A stretch of 5,504 nucleotides of DNA from Hyphomicrobiaceae bacterium (GTDB lineage: Bacteria; Pseudomonadota; Alphaproteobacteria; Rhizobiales; Hyphomicrobiaceae): NCBI GenBank assembly GCA_020442225.1, contig JAGRKR010000294.1, positions 1-5,504 on the forward strand, in the 5' to 3' direction. The notes under the pieces were generated by a model. That model was not told the origin of the DNA and ran no database searches. It was given only the letters and a program-made list of their open reading frames with translations. The position numbers and the translations under genes are program-made. Positions 1 to 5,312 of the stretch are shown piece by piece (the stretch's first letter is position 1; the number at the start of each line of letters is the position of its first letter).

Positions 1-238
1 CCTGCGCCACGCCGCCGGCGCGGCGCTCGCCGAGGCCGGCTGCAGCGATAAGCAGATCGCGTCAATTCTCGGCCACCGCAGCCAGTCCATGACCGCCCAC
101 TACACCCGTCAGGCTCGCCAGCGCACCCTCGCCAGCGAGGCGATGCAGAAGCTCGTCGATCGTCAACGGCGAACAGGAACAGAACGGGAAAGTGGCAAAA
201 CTTCTGACGCGAGTGGCAAATCGAGTCTGAAAAAGTAG
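1..238 (+). CDS. Tyrosine recombinase (phage/island integrase), C-terminal fragment, 5' end outside window
   Basis: Reading from base 2, 78 residues remain before the TAG at 236-238. They carry the end of a tyrosine-recombinase catalytic domain: the LRHAAG block with the second catalytic arginine (codon 5-7), the LGHRS box with its histidine (codon 74-76), and the tyrosine nucleophile in TAHYTR (codon 101-103). A basic, Ser/Lys-rich tail of about 40 residues follows. Enzymes of this family cut and rejoin DNA through a 3'-phosphotyrosine to integrate and excise phages and genomic islands. The N-terminal arm-binding and core-binding domains and the first catalytic arginine lie off the left edge, so I cannot say whether the gene is intact. 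The gene runs head-on toward the 3' end of tRNA-Lys with a 19 bp gap, the lambda-like order of int followed by att. The mobile element should therefore lie to the left. A XerC/D role is unlikely given the tail and the tRNA context, but is not excluded. Confidence 0.93.
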   Translation, partial: LRHAAGAALAEAGCSDKQIASILGHRSQSMTAHYTRQARQRTLASEAMQKLVDRQRRTGTERESGKTSDASGKSSLKK

Positions 239-247
239 CTTAAGCTA
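230..247 (-). terminator. Candidate terminator of tRNA-Lys: short hairpin plus T5
   Basis: Downstream of the tRNA on the minus strand, the perfect 12 bp palindrome TAGCTTAAGCTA (236-247) can fold as a short stem with a TTAA loop. It is followed after one C by five Ts (complement of A230-A234). The stem is only 4-5 bp, so termination would be weak. The T-run and half the palindrome are also the last codons and stop of the integrase on the other strand. The palindrome could instead be a recombination-related site. Confidence 0.35.
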
Positions 248-257
248 TTGAGAACAT

Positions 258-300
258 TGGTGAGCGGGGTGGGGATCGAACCCACGACCATCTGATTAAA
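258..300. other. Putative attachment-site core in the tRNA-Lys 3' half
   Basis: Tyrosine integrases of islands and phages commonly recombine within the 3' half of a tRNA (anticodon loop to CCA) and carry a copy of that segment, so the tRNA stays functional. Here an integrase ends 19 bp from an intact tRNA-Lys 3' end, so this segment is the expected att core. The placement is inferred from context. The matching direct repeat would be at the far end of the element, left of the window, and no second copy is visible inside it. Exact core limits are unknown. Confidence 0.4.
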
Positions 301-332
301 AGTCAGATGCTCTACCACTGAGCTACCCGCCC
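258..332 (-). tRNA. tRNA-Lys (anticodon UUU), CCA encoded
   Basis: The reverse complement folds as a complete 75 nt cloverleaf. The acceptor is GGGCGGG with CCCGCTC (one G2-U71 wobble), the D arm is GCTC/GAGC with a 7-base loop, and the anticodon arm is TCTGA/TCAGA with loop CTTTTAA, so the anticodon is UUU (Lys). The variable loop is 5 bases, and the T arm is GTGGG/CCCAC with loop TTCGATC. The discriminator is A and the 3' CCA is encoded at 258-260. U33 and the purine at 37 are present. UUU reads AAA and AAG, so this may be the organism's main lysine tRNA and probably essential, but other copies cannot be seen. Its 3' end faces an integrase, making it the probable integration target. No clear promoter was recognised in the 60-80 bp upstream (right of 332). 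Confidence 0.97.
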
Positions 333-654
333 GAGTTTCGCTTGCCCCGTCGTGCCGGACGCGCCGCGTGATCGGCCTTGCGCAGCGCATGCCCCGCGGC
401 TCCAGCCGGCGAGGCGCGACGCTCCCGATCATGCAACGCAGATCTGCACGGGCCTGCCATCTGCGACGGCCGCAGCATCACGAACTCAAGCGCGTTCTAG
501 TGGATTTGTCCGGGCCACGCAATGCGGCTCAAGCCGGAACTGCCGGTAGGTCACGAGCGAGCGAAGCGCCGTCGCCGGACACCCCGGCGGCATGCCGCCG
601 CCCGAGCCTGCCATGACCACGTGAGGTCCGCCAAAGGTGCGGCAGGCGACAGGC
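333..654. other. Gene-poor stretch between tRNA-Lys and the 89-residue ORF
   Basis: No convincing gene is seen in these 322 bases. Open frames here are arginine-rich translations typical of the wrong frame of GC-rich DNA. One short minus frame (486-614, 42 codons, ATG) has fairly ordinary composition but no ribosome binding site and no recognisable motif. A perfect 16 bp palindrome, CGGCGGCATGCCGCCG, lies at 585-600. The part next to 333 must hold the tRNA promoter, but no clear -35/-10 pair was found. Confidence 0.6.
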
Positions 655-924
655 TTACGACGTGCCCCGCCGCAACCCGAGGAACGTGCCGAGCGTGCGC
701 CGCCCCCGGCTCACCACGCCCGGAACCGACGGTGACACGGCCTGGCTCTGACGCCCCGCCTCCAGGCCCTCGTTGCACTGGCGGTGCCAGGCCATCGCCT
801 CGCGCATGGACGTCGCCGCCTCGACGGAGCGACGGAATTCGTCCATCGTCCCGGCGGCTTCCAGCGTCGGACGCTGGCCGTCATCGCCGGACTTTTCCTT
901 CTTGCTCTTCCCAGTGCCAATCAC
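655..924 (-). CDS. Small hypothetical protein, 89 residues, hydrophilic and basic
   Basis: I do not recognise this protein. The frame ends with TAA at 655-657. I chose the GTG at 922-924 because GGGGG lies 8 bases upstream. An upstream GTG at 958-960 would add 12 residues, and an internal ATG at residue 27 would shorten it. Support for real coding is the GC-rich third positions and a balanced composition, unlike the Arg/Pro/Ala-rich overlapping frames. Residues 5-11 are lysine-rich. Residues 27-60 (from TMDEFRRSVEAA through MREAMAWHRQ) look like a charged amphipathic helix with one Trp and one Cys. The tail is basic (SRGRRTLGTFLGLRRG). No signal peptide, membrane segment or catalytic motif is seen. 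It stands alone between the tRNA and the DUF805 gene, on the opposite strand from the latter. It could be a lineage-specific gene, an island remnant, or a chance frame. Confidence 0.5.
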   Translation of the reverse strand: MIGTGKSKKEKSGDDGQRPTLEAAGTMDEFRRSVEAATSMREAMAWHRQCNEGLEAGRQSQAVSPSVPGVVSRGRRTLGTFLGLRRGTS

Positions 925-932
925 GTTCGCAT

Positions 933-937
933 CCCCC
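933..937 (-). promoter_or_regulatory. Ribosome binding site deciding the GTG start of the 89-residue ORF
   Basis: On the minus strand GGGGG is followed by ATGCGAAC and then GTG (922-924). The 8-base spacing suits a Shine-Dalgarno and favours this start over the longer frame beginning at 960. A G-run can arise by chance in this GC-rich DNA. Confidence 0.4.
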
Positions 938-1014
938 AATCGATGCAGTGGCGCGCACACGACGGCGCCGAAGATAATGCTCCGCCCACGATATCGCCGA
1001 CCAACTCCAAATGC

Positions 1015-1042
1015 TTGAATAACTTCCGTATAAGTTTATCTT
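1015..1042 (+). promoter_or_regulatory. Possible sigma-70-type promoter upstream of the DUF805 gene
   Basis: TTGAAT (1015-1020) is separated by 16 bases from TATCTT (1037-1042) inside the AT-richer patch. If used, transcription would start near 1049 and give a leader of about 235 nt before the DUF805 ATG, beginning within or just after the 1046-1058 hairpin. Both boxes are imperfect, and alphaproteobacterial promoters are poorly predicted by E. coli consensus. Confidence 0.2.
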
Positions 1043-1283
1043 TGTCGGGATTTTCCCGCATCGTCGCAATTGCAAGCGGACGTTGCGGAATGTTCGATCA
1101 AGTCGGCCAAGTACCTGCAATTTCAGAACATTGGCCTTGTGCCCTCCAGGCAACAGGCAACGTCTCCTAGCGCATCGATGATCTTGCCGCCCCAGCCCGG
1201 CACACCACTTGACTTGGAGCTAACCCTTCCAGGAACTCCACTCGAAGACTTCACCTCCTCACCGTCATGCGAGACATCCAGTC

Positions 1284-1724
1284 ATGGAACACCTCTATTC
1301 GTTCTCCGGACGCATGAGCCGCAAGCCCTGGTGGCTCGTCTTCGTCGCGGCGATCATCGCGGGCATTGCCGGCACGATAGTCCTGCAGCCCGAGCTGCTC
1401 ACAAGTTTCGAAAAGCCCCCCAAGCCGACGTTGGCGGTAACGCTCCTCAACCTCGTCTTGTTCGTGCCCCTCGCTGCGATCACGTTTCGCCGCTGTAACG
1501 ACCGCGACTGGCCGACCTGGGTGCCAGCCCTAGCTTGCGCTGTCTCGCTGCCGTTCTACATCGGGCCGTCGTTCGGCGTGCTGATGGATCCGCTCGAGGG
1601 ACAGACCTGGGAAATGATCTTCTTTGGCCTCGCCATAGTGGTCGGCCTCGCCCTCTTCGTGGACAACGGTTTCCTCCGGGGTACGCCGGGCCCCAATACG
1701 CACGGGCCCGATCCGCTCGCCTGA
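1284..1724 (+). CDS. DUF805 family inner-membrane protein
   Basis: The 146-residue product shows the DUF805 hallmarks: an N-terminal YSFSGRMSRKPWW motif (residues 5-17), a loop RRCNDRDWPTW (69-79) matching the family's 'R-H-D-R…W' signature, and a C-terminal RGTPGPNTHGPDPL tail (132-145). Four hydrophobic segments fit membrane helices at about 16-34, 49-67, 77-95 and 110-127, so it should be a small four-helix inner-membrane protein. No biochemical function is established for the family. The usual His of the R-H-D-R loop appears as Asn here (C-N-D-R). The ATG at 1284 is chosen because the FSGR motif follows at the usual distance; the Shine-Dalgarno is weak. It may share a transcript with the EEP gene downstream, but the 149 bp gap with a hairpin argues against tight coupling. 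Confidence 0.88.
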   Translation: MEHLYSFSGRMSRKPWWLVFVAAIIAGIAGTIVLQPELLTSFEKPPKPTLAVTLLNLVLFVPLAAITFRRCNDRDWPTWVPALACAVSLPFYIGPSFGVLMDPLEGQTWEMIFFGLAIVVGLALFVDNGFLRGTPGPNTHGPDPLA

Positions 1725-1756
1725 CGGAGCTGATCCCGCTCGCGTCCGGACCGCTC

Positions 1757-1787
1757 TTGGCATCGCCCGCGCCTTGGGCGATGCTGA
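1757..1787 (+). terminator. Strong hairpin downstream of DUF805, lacking a T-tract
   Basis: CATCGCCC (1761-1768) and GGGCGATG (1776-1783) form a perfect 8 bp GC-rich stem around a 7-base loop. G1760-C1784, two G-U wobbles and T1757-A1787 can extend it. It lies 36 bp after the DUF805 stop and about 90 bp before the EEP start. There is no T-run on either side, so it is not a textbook intrinsic terminator. It could slow decay, attenuate, or be a repeated element. GC-rich genomes often have such T-poor terminators. Confidence 0.4.
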
Positions 1788-1873
1788 CGGCTCCGGAACC
1801 GGTGCGATGGAGGCGGCCGCGCCACGGATGGCGGGCCGCCCCTGCGCCCGAGTGAGTGGAAAGTCGTCAAGCG

Positions 1874-2881
1874 ATGCGGATCGCCTCGTTCAATCTCGAA
1901 AGCCTCGACCTGCCCCCGAAGGCCCGGGTGCCGCTCGAAGCACGCGCGGAGATGCTACGGCCCCAGCTCGAGCGGCTCGATGCGGACGTGCTCTGCCTGC
2001 AGGAAGTCAACGCGCAGAAAATCCCCGGCACGGGCACGCGGCAGCTCGTCGCCCTCGATGCCCTGCTCGCCGGCACGCGCTATGCGAGCTACCAGCGCGC
2101 CGTCTCGACGAGCGGGGAAGCGGGGGGCGCCACGGATGTCCACAATCTCGTAACGCTGTCCCGCCTGCCGATCGTGGAGCAGCGCAGCCTGCTGCACTGC
2201 TACGTCAAGCCGCCGCTGCACGAACGCGTGACGGCGCGGCCGCCCGACGCCGAGCCGACGCCGATCCGGCTGGACCGGCCGCTCCTGCTGACGGAGATCG
2301 CGCTGGCGGACGGTCGCCGGCTGGCGGTGATCAACGTGCATCTGCGCGCGCCCCTCGCCACCGCCATTCCCGGCCAAAAGGAGGCGCCCTTCGTCTGGAA
2401 GTCGGTGGCGGGCTGGGCCGAGGGCTACTACACGGCGAGCGTGAAGCGCGCGTTGCAGGCGCTCGAGCTTCGCCTGGCCGTCGACGCCCTGCTCGACGAG
2501 GCCCCGCAACGGCTCGTCCTCGTCGCCGGCGATCTCAATGCCGAGGATCACGAGACGCCCCTGCGCCTCGTGATCGGCGCGGAAGAGGACACGGGCAACG
2601 GGCGCCTCGCCGCACGCGCGCTCGTCCTGCTCGATCGCGCCATCCCCGAGGACCGGCGCTTTTCCATCGTGCATTACGGTCGGCCGCAGATGTTCGACCA
2701 CATGCTGGCGAGCCGCGCTCTGCTCGCCCACGTGCAAGGCATCGAGGTGCACAACGAGACGCTCGGCGACGAAGCCCTGGCTTACGCCAAGGTGGCCGTG
2801 GCCCCCGGCTCCTATCACGCCCCCCTCGTGCTGACGCTGAACCTCGACGGCGCGGGCGCGGGCGGCGGCCCAACGGCATGA
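1874..2881 (+). CDS. Endonuclease/exonuclease/phosphatase (EEP, DNase I-like) family hydrolase
   Basis: The 335-residue product has the EEP-fold catalytic motifs in order: SFNLES (N7, metal site), LQEVN (E44, metal ligand), NVHLRAP (H156), GDLNAED (D220 and N222), MFDHML (D275) and SYHAPL (H315). Such enzymes cleave phosphodiesters or phosphomonoesters with Mg2+, acting on DNA, RNA, nucleotides, lipids or sugar phosphates; the substrate here is unknown. A stretch IPGQKEAPFVWKSVAGW (165-181) looks subfamily-specific. No signal peptide or membrane helix is visible, so it is probably cytoplasmic. I chose the ATG at 1874 because MRIASFNLES is the normal strand-1 start. An in-frame GTG at 1856 would add six residues; GGAAAG lies 10 bases upstream of the ATG. 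The usual Ser-Asp-His end motif reads Ser-Tyr-His, so the Asp that orients the catalytic His is replaced by Y314. The gene converges on tgt with a 40 bp gap. Confidence 0.88.
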   Translation: MRIASFNLESLDLPPKARVPLEARAEMLRPQLERLDADVLCLQEVNAQKIPGTGTRQLVALDALLAGTRYASYQRAVSTSGEAGGATDVHNLVTLSRLPIVEQRSLLHCYVKPPLHERVTARPPDAEPTPIRLDRPLLLTEIALADGRRLAVINVHLRAPLATAIPGQKEAPFVWKSVAGWAEGYYTASVKRALQALELRLAVDALLDEAPQRLVLVAGDLNAEDHETPLRLVIGAEEDTGNGRLAARALVLLDRAIPEDRRFSIVHYGRPQMFDHMLASRALLAHVQGIEVHNETLGDEALAYAKVAVAPGSYHAPLVLTLNLDGAGAGGGPTA

Positions 2882-2921
2882 TCGTCGCATCGCCCGCCGA
2901 TAGCCGCACGCGAGACGTGGG

Positions 2922-4055
2922 TCAGGACCGCTCGCCCTCAAGCCGGCGGCGCGTCTCCGCCAGGAACGCCGCATAGCGCCCCTCCGCGATTGCCTGCCGG
3001 ATGGCGCCCATCAGCTCCTGATAGAAGTGGGTATTGGCCCACGACAGCAGCATTGCGCCGAGGTACTCGCCCGAACGCACGAGGTGGTGCAGATAGGCGC
3101 GCGAATAATCGCGTGCCGCCGGACACGTGCTCGTCGCATCGAGCGGCGCGGGATCGTCGGCGTGCCGGGCATTGCGCAGGTTCACCTTGCCGTTCCAGGT
3201 GAAGGCGAGCCCGTGTCGCCCGTTGCGGGTCGGCAGAACGCAATCGAACATGTCGATGCCGCGCGCCACCGCCTCGAGTATGTCCTCCGGCGTGCCGACA
3301 CCCATGAGATAGCGGGGCTTGTCCGTGGGCAGCAGCGGCAGCGTCATGTCGAGCGTCTCGAGCATCGCCGCGTGCCCCTCGCCCACCGCCAGCCCGCCGA
3401 TGGCATAGCCCGGCAGGTCGAGCGCCACCAGCGCCTGCGCCGAGCGGCGCCGCAGATCCTCGAACACCGCCCCCTGGACGATGCCGAACAGCGCCTGCCC
3501 TTCCCCCGCGTGACGCGCGAACGCCTCGCGCGAGCGCTCCGCCCAGCGCAGCGACAGTTCCATGGCGCGCTCGGCGTCCCGGTGCTCGGCCGGAAACGCG
3601 ATGCACTCGTCGAGTTGCATCTGGATGTCGGCGCCGAGCAGGCATTGGATCTCGATCGACCGCTCGGGCGACAGCAGGTGGCGGCTGCCATCGATATGCG
3701 ACTGGAACTCGGCCCCCTCCTCGCGGATCTTGCGGATGCGCGACAGGCTCATCACCTGGAAGCCGCCGGAGTCGGTGAGGATCGGCCGCCGCCAGCGCAT
3801 GAAGTCATGCAGGCCGCCGAGACGCGCCACCCGCTCCGCGCCGGGGCGCAGCATGAGGTGATAGGTGTTGCCGAGGATCACGTCGGCGCCGGCCGCCTCG
3901 ACCTGATCGAGGTAGACCGCCTTCACGGTCGCCGCCGTGCCGACCGGCATGAACGCCGGCGTCCGGATCGTGCCGCGCGGGCCGATGATCTCGCCGCGTC
4001 GCGCGGCGCCGTCGCGCGCGAGAAGCTTGAAGGCGAAGCGAGAGGCTGGCGTCAT
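2922..4055 (-). CDS. tgt: tRNA-guanine(34) transglycosylase
   Basis: Tgt swaps guanine at position 34 of GUN-anticodon tRNAs (Asp, Asn, His, Tyr) for preQ1 in bacterial queuosine synthesis, in the cytoplasm as a homodimer. The 377-residue TIM-barrel protein has the full catalytic set: [14 protein letters not shown] (32-45), [11 protein letters not shown] (62-72), ILTDSGGFQ with D95, QLDEC with D149, [12 protein letters not shown] (191-202), [10 protein letters not shown] (217-226), [11 protein letters not shown] (249-259) and [13 protein letters not shown], where D271 is the nucleophile. The C-terminal zinc site is not intact. Where family members have C-x-C-x2-C and a later His, this protein has S309, C311, A314 and A340 ([14 protein letters not shown]… [10 protein letters not shown]). 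I recall similar replacements in Rhizobiales Tgt, so this is probably lineage-typical rather than damage. The ATG at 4053-4055 overlaps the queA stop by 4 bp (ATGA), with GAGGA 7 bases upstream, so coupled translation with queA is likely. Confidence 0.98.
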   Translation of the reverse strand: MTPASRFAFKLLARDGAARRGEIIGPRGTIRTPAFMPVGTAATVKAVYLDQVEAAGADVILGNTYHLMLRPGAERVARLGGLHDFMRWRRPILTDSGGFQVMSLSRIRKIREEGAEFQSHIDGSRHLLSPERSIEIQCLLGADIQMQLDECIAFPAEHRDAERAMELSLRWAERSREAFARHAGEGQALFGIVQGAVFEDLRRRSAQALVALDLPGYAIGGLAVGEGHAAMLETLDMTLPLLPTDKPRYLMGVGTPEDILEAVARGIDMFDCVLPTRNGRHGLAFTWNGKVNLRNARHADDPAPLDATSTCPAARDYSRAYLHHLVRSGEYLGAMLLSWANTHFYQELMGAIRQAIAEGRYAAFLAETRRRLEGERS

Positions 4056-5140
4056 GCCGTCATCCTCGTGCGGAACAGCAGCGTGGCGTCACCATAGGAG
4101 TAGAACCGGTAACGCTCGGCGATGGCGTGCGCATAGGCACGGCGCATGACCTCCAACCCCGCGAATGCCGCCACCAGCATGAACAGGGTCGAGCGCGGCA
4201 GATGAAAATTCGTCATGAGGACATCGACGGTCTTGAAGCGGTAGCCCGGCGTGATGAAGAGCGCGGTCTCGCCGACGAAGGGATGGATGACGCCTGTATC
4301 GTCACTCGCCGTCTCGAGAAGGCGGAGCGCCGTCGAGCCGACGGCGACGATGCGCCCGCCGGCAGCCTTGACCCGGTTGAGGCGCTCGGCTGTTGCGGCA
4401 TCGATCTCTCCCCACTCGCCGTGTATGACGTGATCGGCTGTATCCTCCGCCTTGACGGGCAGGAACGTGCCGCCCCCCACATGAAGTGTGACATGTTCCG
4501 CCGCGACGCCGCGCCGGGTCAGAGCCTCGAACAGCGCGGGCGTGAAATGCAGCCCCGCCGTGGGCGCCGCGACAGCCCCCTCGCGCCGGGCATAGATGGT
4601 CTGATAGCGCTCGCGGTCCTCGGGCCGGAGCGGACGACGGGAGGCGATGTAGGGCGGCAGCGGCACCTGCCCGAGCGCGGCGATGGCCTCGTCCAGGTAG
4701 GCGCCGTGTCGATCGAACGCCAGCACGACCTCGCCACCCGCGCCCCGCATCTCGACCGTCGCCTCGAGATGCCCGGCAAAGCACACGTCGGACTCGCTCC
4801 CGAAGACGAGGCGGTCGCCGGCCTGCAGACGCTTGGCGGGTCGCGCCAGGGCGCGCCAGCGGCTCTCGTCGACGGGGGCCAGAAGGTTGAAGGAAACGGC
4901 CGCGACGTGCTCGCCGCGATGACGCCGGCCCGCCAGCTCGGCCGCCACGACACGGGTATCGTTGAGCACCAGCACATCGCCGGGCCGCAACAGCTCGGGC
5001 AGCTCCCGCACCCGCCGGTCCGCGAGTTCCGGAGTCTCCCCGGGAGCCACGACGAGCAGCCGCGCCCCATCACGCTCGCGCGTCGGCTCGAGCGCGATCA
5101 GGTCCTCGGGCAGTGTGAAATCGAAAAGCTCGGTTCGCAT
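4052..5140 (-). CDS. queA: S-adenosylmethionine:tRNA ribosyltransferase-isomerase
   Basis: QueA transfers and isomerises the ribosyl part of S-adenosylmethionine onto preQ1 at tRNA position 34, giving epoxyqueuosine. It acts directly after Tgt, whose gene follows with a 4 bp overlap. The 362-residue product matches the family length of roughly 350-360 and has its blocks throughout: [11 protein letters not shown] (6-16), LNDTRVV (59-65), PLPPYI (160-165), YQTIYA (179-184), [13 protein letters not shown] (188-200), [10 protein letters not shown] (220-229), HGEW (240-243), [21 protein letters not shown] (302-322) and YRFYSYGDA (344-352). The family's VGTTSVR block reads VGSTALR, a mild variant. 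I chose the ATG at 5138-5140 because M-R-T-E-L-F-D-F is the conserved start. It lacks a good Shine-Dalgarno, whereas an in-frame TTG at 5174-5176 has AAGGGC just upstream and would add 12 residues. The 172 bp upstream gap probably holds its own promoter, though none was recognised. Confidence 0.97.
   Translation of the reverse strand: MRTELFDFTLPEDLIALEPTRERDGARLLVVAPGETPELADRRVRELPELLRPGDVLVLNDTRVVAAELAGRRHRGEHVAAVSFNLLAPVDESRWRALARPAKRLQAGDRLVFGSESDVCFAGHLEATVEMRGAGGEVVLAFDRHGAYLDEAIAALGQVPLPPYIASRRPLRPEDRERYQTIYARREGAVAAPTAGLHFTPALFEALTRRGVAAEHVTLHVGGGTFLPVKAEDTADHVIHGEWGEIDAATAERLNRVKAAGGRIVAVGSTALRLLETASDDTGVIHPFVGETALFITPGYRFKTVDVLMTNFHLPRSTLFMLVAAFAGLEVMRRAYAHAIAERYRFYSYGDATLLFRTRMTA
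4063..4067 (-). promoter_or_regulatory. tgt ribosome binding site inside the queA 3' end
   Basis: GAGGA on the minus strand sits 7 bases before the tgt ATG and within the last codons of queA. Combined with the ATGA overlap, this supports re-initiation by ribosomes finishing queA and fixes the tgt start. Confidence 0.6.
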
Positions 5141-5275
5141 GCCGGCACATGGCCATCGCTTCGCCGTGGGCGTCAAGCCCTTGCTGCGAAACGGCGACGA
5201 GCTGGCTGCAGCCCGACCGATATCGTCCGGGCGAGCTCGACATCCCGGCCTCAGCGCGCCCGCACCGCAAACGCA

Positions 5276-5303
5276 CGCTGCCGCCTCCGCAGAGACGGCA
5301 GCG
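5276..5303 (-). terminator. Candidate terminator after the cyclophilin gene
   Basis: CGCTGCCG (5276-5283) and CGGCAGCG (5296-5303) form a perfect 8 bp GC-rich stem. An inner CTC/GAG helix closes a CGCA tetraloop after a C-A mismatch. On the minus strand it begins 10 bases after the cyclophilin stop, where a terminator is expected, and is followed by TGCGTTTGCG, so only three Ts. It would partly insulate the cyclophilin from queA. Confidence 0.45.
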
Positions 5304-5312
5304 GCGGCAGTC

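Larger units (their letters stand above)
925..1283. other. Divergent intergenic region with an AT-richer patch
   Basis: These 359 bases lie between the minus-strand 89-residue ORF and the plus-strand DUF805 gene, so any promoters for both should be here. Around 1010-1140 the composition is visibly more AT-rich than the rest of the window. It includes a small hairpin, CGGGA-TTT-TCCCG (1046-1058), and the palindrome GCAATTGC (about 1066-1073). No coding frame with credible composition was found on either strand, and no RNA family is recognisable by eye. Confidence 0.55.

Noticed and set aside
163..432. Minus-strand 89-residue frame across the tRNA, containing SSVVEHLTFNQMVVGSIP
   Set aside because: It is the well-known spurious translation of a tRNA-Lys gene; the cloverleaf is complete and explains the sequence.
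585..600. 16 bp perfect palindrome CGGCGGCATGCCGCCG
   Set aside because: No loop, no T-tract and no adjacent gene start; simple CGG/CCG composition makes chance likely.
486..614. Minus-strand 42-codon ATG frame downstream of the 89-residue ORF
   Set aside because: Too short, no ribosome binding site and no recognisable motif; recorded only as a remote possibility.
861..877. Palindrome CCAGCGTCGGACGCTGG as a possible operator
   Set aside because: It lies within the 89-residue ORF and not in a promoter position; likely chance in GC-rich coding sequence.
522..977. Plus-strand 151-codon frame opposite the 89-residue ORF
   Set aside because: Arg/Pro/Ala-rich composition typical of an antisense frame in GC-rich DNA; no motif and no ribosome binding site.
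784..1170. Plus-strand 128-codon frame with one hydrophobic stretch
   Set aside because: It overlaps the more credible minus ORF and then runs through the AT-richer patch; no start signal, and the hydrophobic run is isolated.
1688..1711. CGGGCCC…GGGCCCG inverted repeat at the end of the DUF805 gene
   Set aside because: Explained by coding: it encodes the conserved G-P-N-T-H-G-P tail with two Gly-Pro pairs.
1774..2976. 400-codon plus frame and 339-codon minus frame overlapping the EEP gene
   Set aside because: Low-complexity Arg/Ala-rich translations without motifs; the EEP frame has all family motifs.
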